Below, in pieces: positions 46,808 through 55,628 of a stretch of 64,000 bases of DNA. The stretch spans positions 9,218 through 73,217 of the forward strand of contig JBNKHI010000013.1 of the NCBI GenBank assembly GCA_050290265.1, written 5' to 3'. The position numbers and the translations under genes were made by a program. The first letter of the stretch is position 1. Every line of letters starts with the position of its first letter. The DNA is from JBNKFV01 sp050290265 (GTDB lineage Bacteria; Pseudomonadota; Gammaproteobacteria; Pseudomonadales; Cellvibrionaceae). The notes below the pieces were generated by a model, which was not told where the DNA came from, did not search any database, and saw only the letters and a program-made list of their open reading frames with translations.

Positions 46808-47167
46808 TTAAGCTGCCAGGGCTGCTTTCGCTTTTTCAACGACAGCAGCAAAAGCTACCTTATCGTGAACGGCTAAGTCAGCCAACACACGACGGTCCAA
46901 AACGATGTCCGCTTTTTTCAAACCAGCAATTAAACGGCTGTAGGACATATCCAGTGCACGCGACTGTGCATTGATACGAGTAATCCACAAGGCGCGGAAA
47001 TTACGCTTTTTAACGCGACGGTCGCGATAAGCATATTGACCGGCTTTGATAACCGCTTGTTTTGCTACACGAAATACACGTGAACGCGCACCGTAGTAAC
47101 CTTTTGCTGCTTTTAAAACTTTCTTATGACGACGACGCGCCTCTACACCACGTTTTACACGGGCCAT
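46808..47167 (-). CDS. rplT: 50S ribosomal protein L20
   Basis: The 119-aa protein starts MARVKRGVEARRRHKKVLKAAKGYYGARSR and binds 23S rRNA early in assembly. In E. coli it represses the rpmI-rplT message; whether this leader does the same was not tested here. It follows rpmI by 41 nt. Confidence 0.97.
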   Translation of the reverse strand: MARVKRGVEARRRHKKVLKAAKGYYGARSRVFRVAKQAVIKAGQYAYRDRRVKKRNFRALWITRINAQSRALDMSYSRLIAGLKKADIVLDRRVLADLAVHDKVAFAAVVEKAKAALAA

Positions 47168-47208
47168 AATCTATCTCCTAAAAATGATTAAACCTAAAAA
47201 CGGGCCAA

Positions 47209-47406
47209 TTAGTTGGCGCGCAGCATACGATCAACCAATGGCTTATCGGATGCGTTCAGGATTGCAGTACCACGCAGCTGACGCTTACGCTTGGTAGTCA
47301 TTTTGGTCAAGATATGGCTTTTGTTAGCGTGTTTGTGCTTGTAGCCGTTTGCCACTTTTTTAAAGCGCTTGGCTGCGCCGCTATGTACTTTAGCTTTTGT
47401 TGCCAT
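47209..47406 (-). CDS. rpmI: 50S ribosomal protein L35
   Basis: The 65-aa basic protein starts MATKAKVHSGAAKRFKK. ATG 47406 is chosen because it gives the family N-terminus and length (64-65 aa); a more upstream ATG at 47421 only adds MEIHP and is not needed. It is the middle gene of the infC-rpmI-rplT operon. Confidence 0.96.
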   Translation of the reverse strand: MATKAKVHSGAAKRFKKVANGYKHKHANKSHILTKMTTKRKRQLRGTAILNASDKPLVDRMLRAN

Positions 47407-47537
47407 GGGATGTATCTCCAAGGTTAGCCACCACTTGATACAACAAATCTGTGCCAGTCATACAACTGGCAAGACGCGTAGTTTCCAAGGGAGCCTAGCG
47501 GTTAATGATTAAAGTAGGTCGGTAGCTAAAAACCTGG

Positions 47538-48077
47538 CTACTTTTTCTTTTTCGGCGCAATTACCATCAGCAATTGACGCCCTTCCATTTTCGGGCGCTG
47601 TTCAACAACACCGTACTCTTCCAGGTCTTTTTCAATACGCTCTAGCATTTCCATGCCGAGCTCCTGGTGAGCCATTTCACGACCACGATAGCGCAATGAT
47701 ATCTTGGCCTTATCCCCGTCTTCCAAAAAGCGAATCACATTCTTCAATTTAATGTTGTAGTCGCCAATGTCCGTACCGGGACGGAATTTCATTTCTTTAA
47801 TTTGCTGTTGCTTCTGCTTTTTCTTAGCAGCGGCTTTTTGCTTTTTGATTTCAAAGAGATGTTTACCGTAGTCCATGACCTTACAGACGGGAGGAACTGC
47901 ATCTGCAGACATCTCAACCAAATCCATTGTCGCGGCCTTAGCAGCCTGCAATGCTTCTTCAATCGAGACGATACCGACCTGTTCACCGTCGGCTCCAATT
48001 AATCTAACTTCCTTTACATCAATCTGGTCATTAACTCGGTTTTTCTTTGAACGTCCTGAACGCATAGCCTGTGTGAT
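47538..48077 (-). CDS. infC: translation initiation factor IF-3 (probable AUC start)
   Basis: The 179-aa factor prevents premature subunit joining and checks the start codon. The N-domain begins near KKNRVNDQIDVKEVRLIG and the C-domain contains KFRPGTDIGDYNIKLKNVIRFLEDGDKAKI. The likely start is ATC at 48077: GGAG lies 9 nt upstream, and the length then equals the E. coli protein (180 aa). The in-frame ATG at 48065 is 21 nt from that site, too far, and the ATG at 48122 has no good site. AUU/AUC starts let IF-3 repress its own translation in many gammaproteobacteria. Confidence 0.92.
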   Translation of the reverse strand: MTQAMRSGRSKKNRVNDQIDVKEVRLIGADGEQVGIVSIEEALQAAKAATMDLVEMSADAVPPVCKVMDYGKHLFEIKKQKAAAKKKQKQQQIKEMKFRPGTDIGDYNIKLKNVIRFLEDGDKAKISLRYRGREMAHQELGMEMLERIEKDLEEYGVVEQRPKMEGRQLLMVIAPKKKK

Positions 48078-48212
48078 AGCAAATTGCTCCTGTTTAATTT
48101 GTTGGTCCGACCATAGGTGCATTCCGGTAACACCCGTCTAAACCATAAAAAGCCGCCACCGGTTGGCTTATCGTAAAACCCGGCAGACTCAAGTCCACCG
48201 AGTATTAATTAC

Positions 48213-50132
48213 TTACGACAAACGACCGCGACGTGCCACTGCTGTGGTTAGGAGATCTGCGAACTCATCAACAGACATTACACCTAGATCTTCACCACTG
48301 CGGGTACGTACGGCCACGGTATTATTTTCCATCTCCTTATCACCTGCCACGAGCAGGTAAGGAATCTTCTGGATTGTGTGCTCGCGGATTTTAAAGCCGA
48401 TCTTTTCGTTTCTCAAGTCCGAAATTGCTCTGAACCCCCTGTTTCGCAAGGTTTCTTCAATTTTCTGCACATATTCCGCCTGATTGTCCGTAATATTCAT
48501 AATTACGGCTTGCTCTGGCGCCAACCAAGCCGGAAAAGCACCTTCGTAGTTTTCGATCAAAATACCGATAAAACGCTCAAATGAACCCAGGATTGCTCGG
48601 TGCAACATGACCGGAACCTGGCGCGAGCCATCTTCCGCCACATACTGAGCATCAAGTCTACCAGGCATAGAGAAATCCACCTGGATAGTGCCGCATTGCC
48701 ACACTCGACCCAAGCAATCTTTCAATGAGAATTCAATTTTAGGACCATAGAAAGCACCTTCGCCAGGCAGCAATTCCCAAGCCAGGCCTTTCGCATCCAA
48801 GGCATCAGCCAAAGCCTTCTCAGCTTTATCCCACACCGCATCGTCACCAACCCGCTGCTCCGGGCGTGTCGAAAGACGGATAATCACCTCTTCAAAGCCA
48901 AAATCAGCATAAACAGCGTACAACAAGTCAGTGAAAGTCGATACTTCATGCTGAATATCATTTTCAGTACAAAAGATATGCGCATCGTCCTGAGTAAACC
49001 CACGGACTCGCATTATCCCTTGCAACGTACCGGAGGCTTCGTTGCGATGGCATGACCCAAACTCGGCCAGACGCAAGGGCAAATCTTTATAAGACTTAAG
49101 CCCCTGGTTGAACACTTGTACATGGCAAGGACAATTCATAGGTTTAACGGCGTAATCACGAGATTCCGACTCTACCGTGAACATGCTGTCGCGAAACTTG
49201 TCCCAATGCCCAGACCGCTCCCACAATGTGCGATCCACTACCTGAGGCGTTTTAATTTCCTGATAGCCGTTGTCACGCTGAACTCTGCGCATATACTCTT
49301 CAATAGTCGTATAAATAGACCAGCCTTTAGGGTGCCAAAACACCATGCCCGGCGCTTCTTCTTGCAGGTGAAACAAATTGAATTTTTTACCCAGCTTTCG
49401 GTGGTCACGCTTTACCGCTTCCTCCAGAAACTGCAAATGTGCTTTCAACTGTTTCTTGTCAGGAAAAGCCGTGCCGTAAATACGCTGCAGCATCTTATTA
49501 TCAGAGTCACCGCGCCAATACGCACCTGACACTCGCATCAATTTAAAGTGCTGACAAAAACGCATATTCGGTACATGTGGTCCCCGACACATATCAATAT
49601 ATTCTTCGTGATGATACAGCCCTGGCCGGGCATCCTTGGGGATATCTCGCTCAAGAATTTCCAGCTTGTATAACTCACCACGCTCACTAAAGGTATCGTG
49701 CGCTTCCTGCCAAGAGACAACGTTTTTTACCACTTCGTATTCAGTCTTAGCGAGTTCTAGCATACGTTTTTCCAACGCAGCCATGTCGTCCTCGGTCAAC
49801 ATATGGTCGAGGTCAATATCGTAGTAAAAACCGTTTTCAATAGTGGGCCCAATCGCCATCTTGGCATCCGGCCAAAGTTGCTTAATTGCGTGGCCTACCA
49901 AGTGCGCACAGGAGTGACGAATAATCTCCAAGCCGTCTGGATCTTTTGGTGTAAAGATTACCAGATCAGCATCAGACTGGATTGGGTCATGTGCATCCAC
50001 GCGCTCACCATTAACCCGGCCACCAACGGTAGCTTTAGCCAAACCGGGGCCGATATCGGCAGCAACTTCATAAACAGAAACAGGGGCATCGTAAGTTCGC
50101 TGGGAACCATCAGGAAGAGTAATAACAGGCAT
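48213..50132 (-). CDS. thrS: threonyl-tRNA synthetase
   Basis: The 639-aa class II synthetase has an N-terminal TGS domain (1-61), an editing domain with HSCAHLVGHAIKQ and CRGPHV, a catalytic core with MNCPCHVQVF (zinc cysteine), CHRNEASG and motif 3 HRAILGSFERF, and an anticodon-binding C-domain. Length matches E. coli (642). It precedes infC by 135 nt on the same strand, the usual order, and may carry its own upstream operator. Confidence 0.97.
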   Translation of the reverse strand: MPVITLPDGSQRTYDAPVSVYEVAADIGPGLAKATVGGRVNGERVDAHDPIQSDADLVIFTPKDPDGLEIIRHSCAHLVGHAIKQLWPDAKMAIGPTIENGFYYDIDLDHMLTEDDMAALEKRMLELAKTEYEVVKNVVSWQEAHDTFSERGELYKLEILERDIPKDARPGLYHHEEYIDMCRGPHVPNMRFCQHFKLMRVSGAYWRGDSDNKMLQRIYGTAFPDKKQLKAHLQFLEEAVKRDHRKLGKKFNLFHLQEEAPGMVFWHPKGWSIYTTIEEYMRRVQRDNGYQEIKTPQVVDRTLWERSGHWDKFRDSMFTVESESRDYAVKPMNCPCHVQVFNQGLKSYKDLPLRLAEFGSCHRNEASGTLQGIMRVRGFTQDDAHIFCTENDIQHEVSTFTDLLYAVYADFGFEEVIIRLSTRPEQRVGDDAVWDKAEKALADALDAKGLAWELLPGEGAFYGPKIEFSLKDCLGRVWQCGTIQVDFSMPGRLDAQYVAEDGSRQVPVMLHRAILGSFERFIGILIENYEGAFPAWLAPEQAVIMNITDNQAEYVQKIEETLRNRGFRAISDLRNEKIGFKIREHTIQKIPYLLVAGDKEMENNTVAVRTRSGEDLGVMSVDEFADLLTTAVARRGRLS

Positions 50133-50286
50133 GATAAATCCTAGATTTCAGTGGTGGCCCCTACCAAAGGCCACGTGAGCTTTGCTGAAAACAGCAAGTA
50201 AGCATTTGTTTTGTATATAAATTCGGACTAGCCGAACACGAAACGGCATTATAAAGGAATTGAAACACTTGCCAACCACCAATAAA

Positions 50287-50317
50287 AAAGCCCTCGAGAA
50301 CTCATCTCGAGGGCTTT
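50287..50317 (-). terminator. terminator of tRNA-Val
   Basis: A perfect 13-bp stem AAAGCCCTCGAGA/TCTCGAGGGCTTT with a 5-nt loop. Further A/T runs extend outwards. It lies 5 nt from the tRNA 3' end. Confidence 0.9.
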
Positions 50318-50322
50318 GAATT

Positions 50323-50399
50323 TGGTAGGCACGATCGGATTCGAACCAACGACCCCCACCATGTCAAGGTGGTGCTCTAACCAACTGAGCTACGTGCCT
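50323..50399 (-). tRNA. tRNA-Val(GAC)
   Basis: 77 nt on the minus strand with encoded CCA. The acceptor stem AGGCACG/CGTGCCT pairs, the anticodon stem CCACC/GGTGG encloses TTGACAT (anticodon GAC), and the T-arm has GGTTCGAAT. It lies between thrS and the polysaccharide locus. Confidence 0.95.
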
Positions 50400-50590
50400 A
50401 AATTACCCAAAAGGCGATTTAAAATTCACGCCTAATGCGAAGGCCGCGAACTTTATCAAGATGCTCCCTCTGAGGCAAGCTTCTTTCTCAATAAAATATT
50501 AGCGGAAAGTAGATAGTTAAATCGATTAGCCGAGGGCATACAAACACCGCTAAAATACGCAACCCAAGCCTCAAATAGTCGACACTAATA

Positions 50591-51526
50591 ATGCAGATGA
50601 ACCAGCCCGCAACAACGCTCGAGCGGATCGCCATTACCGGGGCCAATGGCTTTATAGGCACTCGCCTTACAGATTTTCTGCAAAAACAGGGTTATCCCAT
50701 CGTCACTATTACACGAAAACCCTTTGCTTGTGGCTCAACGGAAAACACTCCTGTTGGCCAAAAGGGCTTTAAGTCTCTCAAAAGCTCAGACTTAAAAAAT
50801 GTAACCACGGTCATTCATTTAGCTGCACAAGCGCATAACCCAAATGCTACGAAAGCCGATTATTACGAAAACAACCTGAAACAAACCAAGGCTCTAATGA
50901 AAGCTATCGTACAAGCGGGCATTAAGCGCATTATCTACGCCAGTAGCGTGAAAGCGGTCGGAGAAGAGTCCGGGACAAAAGCATTCAATTCGCAAACAGA
51001 GCCACAACCTAAGGATGATTATGGGCGCTCAAAACTGGCAACAGAGCAATTAATTAAGGACACCTGCCAACGACACAATCTGGACTACATCATTTTGCGG
51101 CTGCCATTGGTTATCAGCCCAAACGCCAAGGGCAATCTCGGACTGATCACAAAAGTTCTTAAAGCGGGCATTCCGTTACCCTTGAAAATCCAACACAACC
51201 GCAGAGACACCTTGTCCATCACAAACATAAACACGGCTATACTCAGTTGCCTCAAGAGGTGGCCCGAAAGATCTGACACTTTATTTCTAAGCGACGGCAA
51301 ACCGCGCTCAACAGCCGACCTCATCCATACCATGGCCAGCTATCAAAACATCGAAGCCAAATTGTTTTATCTACCAGCCCCTCTACTAAGAACCGCCCTC
51401 ACCATGCTTGGCAAGGCCGAGTGGTATCAGCGCCTGAACGGGAACTTGGAGGTTGATATCAAAGCAACCATGGAAGTGCTTAACTGGAGTCCATCTTTGC
51501 CCTCTAAGCACAAGGAGACCGATTAA
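50591..51526 (+). CDS. NAD-dependent epimerase/reductase, WbpV-like
   Basis: The 311-aa extended short-chain dehydrogenase has GANGFIG (17-23) and the YxxxK pair Y144/K148 (YGRSK). It opens the polysaccharide operon. In P. aeruginosa O-antigen clusters, WbpV sits just before WbpL and WbpM and reduces the 4-keto-6-deoxy sugar that WbpM makes to UDP-QuiNAc. The same order here supports that role, but the stereochemistry of the product cannot be read from sequence. The next gene begins 4 nt after the stop. Confidence 0.82.
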   Translation: MQMNQPATTLERIAITGANGFIGTRLTDFLQKQGYPIVTITRKPFACGSTENTPVGQKGFKSLKSSDLKNVTTVIHLAAQAHNPNATKADYYENNLKQTKALMKAIVQAGIKRIIYASSVKAVGEESGTKAFNSQTEPQPKDDYGRSKLATEQLIKDTCQRHNLDYIILRLPLVISPNAKGNLGLITKVLKAGIPLPLKIQHNRRDTLSITNINTAILSCLKRWPERSDTLFLSDGKPRSTADLIHTMASYQNIEAKLFYLPAPLLRTALTMLGKAEWYQRLNGNLEVDIKATMEVLNWSPSLPSKHKETD

Positions 51527-51530
51527 CATC

Positions 51531-52562
51531 ATGGATAAAACAGAACTCCTGCTGCTAGCGACTTTCGGCGCCATCGTAACTTACTATGGCACCAAAATAT
51601 TCCGGTTATTCGCAATCAACAATATGCTGCTCGATATTCCAAACCATAGGAGCTCGCACTCTCTGCCAACACCCAGTGCCGGTGGAACAGTATTCGCCAC
51701 AATTATTCAGATTGTCGTCGCGACGCTATGGCTTTCCGGCAATCTACCCGACGAGCAGGCGCTGGCACTGCTCATTGGTGGAACCCTGCTCGGAGCTTTT
51801 AGCTTTATTGATGATCGCAAACACCTGAGTAAGCGCTGGCGCTTTTCAGTACACCTACTAAGTGCAATAACGGCCCTGACATTACTACCGGCAACTACCT
51901 GGCCCCTACCCGTCCAGCTGCAAATTAAACCGGACATGTTAGATACTACTTATTATTTGTTAACAGGCTTCGCTCTACTCTGGCTTATCAACCTGTTTAA
52001 CTTTATGGACGGCATTGATGGACTGGCCATTACCGAGGCAATCTCTGTATTAACCTCAGCTTCGCTGCTGCTCTGGCTCAACCATGAACCCTATGTATTA
52101 ACGCTGTGTTTGGCACTGCCGCTGCTGGGGTTTGCGTTGCTTAATTTCCCCCCCGCAAAAATTTTTATGGGCGATACTGGCAGTACGTTTTTAGGTTACC
52201 TATTGGGAGCAACGGGCTTAATTACCGCATCACAGAGTAGTCTCAACTTGTGGTGCTGGGCTATACTCCTTGGCACATTTATTATTGATGCAACTTATAC
52301 TCTTGCTGTTCGAGTACTGACCGGACAACAATGGCGCGAAGCTCATCGCAGCCATTGCTATCAAATTCTGTCGCGCAAATTTACAAGCCACAAAACGATA
52401 GCACTCGGCAATATAGCTATCAATGCTCTCTGGCTGCTCCCGTTAGCCGCACTCAGTCAGAAACAACCCCAATATGGCGTGTATTTTTGTATTACGGCCT
52501 TTTTACCGCTGCTGGTATTAACAGCTGCCAGCGGCAGTGGTAAAGAAGAACGACCAAATTAA
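51531..52562 (+). CDS. undecaprenyl-phosphate HexNAc-1-phosphate transferase, WbpL-like
   Basis: The 343-aa polytopic membrane enzyme belongs to the WecA/MraY family. It carries the acidic motifs FIDDRKHLSKRWRF and NFMDGIDGLA, and FMGDTGSTFLGYLLGA. It probably transfers the first sugar-phosphate to undecaprenyl phosphate and so starts O-antigen or capsule synthesis. ATG 51531 is chosen because it follows the previous stop; the 26-residue upstream extension overlaps the epimerase gene. WbpM-like synthesis of its donor is encoded next. Confidence 0.88.
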   Translation: MDKTELLLLATFGAIVTYYGTKIFRLFAINNMLLDIPNHRSSHSLPTPSAGGTVFATIIQIVVATLWLSGNLPDEQALALLIGGTLLGAFSFIDDRKHLSKRWRFSVHLLSAITALTLLPATTWPLPVQLQIKPDMLDTTYYLLTGFALLWLINLFNFMDGIDGLAITEAISVLTSASLLLWLNHEPYVLTLCLALPLLGFALLNFPPAKIFMGDTGSTFLGYLLGATGLITASQSSLNLWCWAILLGTFIIDATYTLAVRVLTGQQWREAHRSHCYQILSRKFTSHKTIALGNIAINALWLLPLAALSQKQPQYGVYFCITAFLPLLVLTAASGSGKEERPN

Positions 52563-52717
52563 ATAGTTCGATTCAAGTAGCCAGTATAATTTGAGATGTT
52601 CAAGAATCAGGATAAATGCTGCTCCCCACATATTTTGACCTAGGATAACTCTCTCATTAGTGGCAAAATACCGACTGGCTCCAGTACCACCCTCTAACAC
52701 AGGTAACGGCAAGGAAG

Positions 52718-54646
52718 ATGTTAAAGTTACTCCTCGAAGCATCAAGACCCACAAAACGATTTATCTCCGTTATATACGATTGCTTCGCCATTAGCCTGTC
52801 GCTTTATCTCGCATGGGCGTTACGCCTCGGGACAATATCTATCAACCCAACGATGGATGACTTTATCTGCCTCGGGATTACGCTCTTAGCATCCATTACC
52901 ACATTTATCAGACTGGGACTTTATCGCGCCATACTACGGTACATGGCTCATCAGGCTGTTCTCAGCGTTCTTATAGGCGTATTTGTATCAAGCCTGACAT
53001 TGGCGGCTTCAAGTTATTTTCTATCCGGGGCCAACATCCCCAAACCAGTCCCCATAATGTTTATCTTTACAGCCCTGTTCTTTGTTGGCATTCCGCGTGC
53101 AGTAATACGGAACGTCGTACAAATGCTTTACCCTAAAGGCAATATCAAAGTAGCTATCTACGGCGCAGGCACATCGGGTAATCAACTGGTTGCGTCCTTA
53201 CAACAAGCTAGCGACTATCACCCTATCGCCTTTATTGACGATGACCGCAAGCTATTGGGCAGCTCTATACGAGGGCTGACTGTATACAATCCAAAGGACA
53301 TTAACCGATTAGTCGAAGCCCAAGGACTAAGCAAGGTATTCCTTGCTTTAGGGAATGCATCCAGGTCTGACAAGCAGAGAATTGTAAGGTACCTAGAGAC
53401 CCTCCCAGTCCAGGTTCAAACCATCCCACCCTTCTCCGACATTATCAGCGGACGAGCGCGCCTGGAAGAATTGCGCGACATTCAGATTGAAGATTTGCTC
53501 GGGCGCGATCCTGTAGAGCCCAATCAGACTCTCATGCAAACAAACATCACCGGCAAACAGGTTATGGTCACGGGAGCGGGTGGTTCTATTGGCTCAGAGC
53601 TGAGTCGACAGATTATTCAGTATGCGCCCAAAACCCTCGTGTTATTCGAGCTCAACGAACACAATCTATATAAAATTGACGAAGAGCTCCGAAACTCAAT
53701 TGCCAAGAAAAACTTAGATATAGAACTGATTCCCCTGCTGGGTTCCGTTGCCAATCAAAGGCGCCTGGAAGATGTAATGCGCAGCTTTAATATCTCTACT
53801 GTCTATCACGCAGCGGCCTATAAACACGTACCATTAGTCGAACAAAATATGGTAGAAGGGATACGCAACAACGTGTTTGGAACATACTACTGCGCCCAAG
53901 CTGCCATTAACGCAAGAGTTAAAACTTTTGTGCTTATCTCCACCGACAAGGCTGTTCGTCCCACCAATATTATGGGCGCCTCGAAACGCCTTGCTGAACT
54001 CGTATTGCACTCAGCGGGCCAAACTCAACGCAACACTAAATTCTGCGCCGTCAGGTTTGGCAACGTTTTAGGCTCATCAGGCTCAGTGGTACCCAAATTG
54101 CGCAAGCAGATCAAGGCTGGAGGACCTCTGACCATCACCCACCCCGAAGTCACTCGCTATTTCATGACGATTTCAGAAGCATCTCAGCTTGTTATTCAAG
54201 CTGGCGCTTTAGCAAAAGGCGGAGAGACCTACGTATTAGATATGGGTGAACCCGTACGCATCGCAGACATGGCTAAAGAGATGGTATTACTGTCAGGCCT
54301 ATCACTCAAAAACGAGTCCAACCCCAAAGGCGATATAGAAATTGAATATATCGGCTTGAGACCAGGCGAAAAGCTTTATGAAGAGCTATTGATAGAAGAC
54401 AATGTGATAGGAACACAGCATCCAAGAATAATGGAGGCTGCCGAGAGTACCGAGCCTGCCGAAGTATGCAATACAATTCTTGAGCAACTACAGACAGCAT
54501 GCACCCAATATAACTACAAAGAACTGCATAAGATTATCATTAACGCACCGGTTGCTTATGACAAGCGCAAGGACATTGAAGATATTATTTACAACAAGCG
54601 CCAAATTAAAGAAAAGCCCGAACTGACAATCATCTTACAATCTTAG
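52718..54646 (+). CDS. nucleotide-sugar 4,6-dehydratase, WbpM/CapD family
   Basis: The 642-aa protein has four transmembrane helices at the N-terminus (about 1-120), a first Rossmann fold (KVAIYGAGTSG, near 145), and a catalytic short-chain dehydrogenase domain with GAGGSIG (286-292). It keeps the motif MGASK (M419-K423), which replaces the usual YxxxK and is typical for WbpM. Enzymes of this kind dehydrate UDP-GlcNAc to UDP-4-keto-6-deoxy-GlcNAc. The neighbours fit (WbpV- and WbpL-like). AAGGA lies very close to the ATG at 52718. Confidence 0.92.
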   Translation: MLKLLLEASRPTKRFISVIYDCFAISLSLYLAWALRLGTISINPTMDDFICLGITLLASITTFIRLGLYRAILRYMAHQAVLSVLIGVFVSSLTLAASSYFLSGANIPKPVPIMFIFTALFFVGIPRAVIRNVVQMLYPKGNIKVAIYGAGTSGNQLVASLQQASDYHPIAFIDDDRKLLGSSIRGLTVYNPKDINRLVEAQGLSKVFLALGNASRSDKQRIVRYLETLPVQVQTIPPFSDIISGRARLEELRDIQIEDLLGRDPVEPNQTLMQTNITGKQVMVTGAGGSIGSELSRQIIQYAPKTLVLFELNEHNLYKIDEELRNSIAKKNLDIELIPLLGSVANQRRLEDVMRSFNISTVYHAAAYKHVPLVEQNMVEGIRNNVFGTYYCAQAAINARVKTFVLISTDKAVRPTNIMGASKRLAELVLHSAGQTQRNTKFCAVRFGNVLGSSGSVVPKLRKQIKAGGPLTITHPEVTRYFMTISEASQLVIQAGALAKGGETYVLDMGEPVRIADMAKEMVLLSGLSLKNESNPKGDIEIEYIGLRPGEKLYEELLIEDNVIGTQHPRIMEAAESTEPAEVCNTILEQLQTACTQYNYKELHKIIINAPVAYDKRKDIEDIIYNKRQIKEKPELTIILQS

Positions 54647-54668
54647 AATATGAAAACTTGAAGTTGCT

Positions 54669-55628
54669 ATGATACAAAGAAACAAAGTCTGCGTACTTCT
54701 ATCAAGCTATAACTGTAACGAATTTATATACGAACAAATAGACTCGATCCTGCATCAAATAGATGTTCAAGTTGAGATCATAATAAGAGATGACGGCTCA
54801 ACAGATAGCAAATCTATTAAAATACTCCATAACATTTCGAAATTATACCCAGACATTGACATAATAATGGGAGAAAATGTTGGAGCGGCATCTAGCTTTT
54901 TTAGATTAATGCAATACTCACGCAACCGAAGTAATTTTTACGCACTTAGCGACCAAGATGACATATGGGAGGAAGAAAAATTATTGACTGCCTTGGAACA
55001 TTTAGATTCAAACAAGTCAAACGTTCCGCTTTTATTCTGTTCCAGGCAAGCGTACATTAGCAAGAGCGCTGACCTTATTGGGCTTTCACCTATACCAAAG
55101 CGCAAATTACATCTAGGCAACGCTCTAATTGAAAATATCTGCACAGGCTGCACCGCAGTATTCAACCAAAGTTTACTTGAAGGTAGCCTTCGCCCCTTCC
55201 CAAACATAACTACTAACTCGGATAACACCGCTCCAGTTATCATGCATGATTGGTGGCTTTATTTAACCGCCTCAGCTACAGGTAACGTGATCTACTCACC
55301 AAAGCCACTGGTTCGATACCGCCAACACTCTAGAAATCTAATTGGCGCACCCAGAACTTACCTAGAAAAGGTACGACGCAGATACAAATCATTAAAGAAA
55401 AACTGGCTTGAAAAAGTCCATCAGCAAGGCTGCTACTTTCTAGCAAACTATAAAGACGTTTTAAACAAAGAAGACCGGCAACACTTTGCTTGGTACGAGC
55501 AGACCTATTTGCCAAAAAATATTCCCATACACTTACTAATCACTAACAAACTGTATAGACAAAAAAAAATAGACCAAGCAGCCCTTATCTTACTTACAAT
55601 TGGTAGCCACTTACGACGTAAAGCATGA
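54669..55628 (+). CDS. family 2 glycosyltransferase
   Basis: The 319-aa soluble GT-A enzyme has VCVLLSSYNCNEFI at the N-terminus, a catalytic RDDGSTD, and the DxD-like SDQDDIW; further on is MHDWWLYL. Its acceptor and donor are unknown. The C-terminus is basic and may attach to the membrane. It overlaps the next gene (ATGA). The codon use is AT-rich compared with the housekeeping part. Confidence 0.88.
   Translation: MIQRNKVCVLLSSYNCNEFIYEQIDSILHQIDVQVEIIIRDDGSTDSKSIKILHNISKLYPDIDIIMGENVGAASSFFRLMQYSRNRSNFYALSDQDDIWEEEKLLTALEHLDSNKSNVPLLFCSRQAYISKSADLIGLSPIPKRKLHLGNALIENICTGCTAVFNQSLLEGSLRPFPNITTNSDNTAPVIMHDWWLYLTASATGNVIYSPKPLVRYRQHSRNLIGAPRTYLEKVRRRYKSLKKNWLEKVHQQGCYFLANYKDVLNKEDRQHFAWYEQTYLPKNIPIHLLITNKLYRQKKIDQAALILLTIGSHLRRKA

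Noticed and set aside
50323..50590. Prophage or island attachment site at tRNA-Val
   Set aside because: No integrase and no second copy of the tRNA 3' end in the window.
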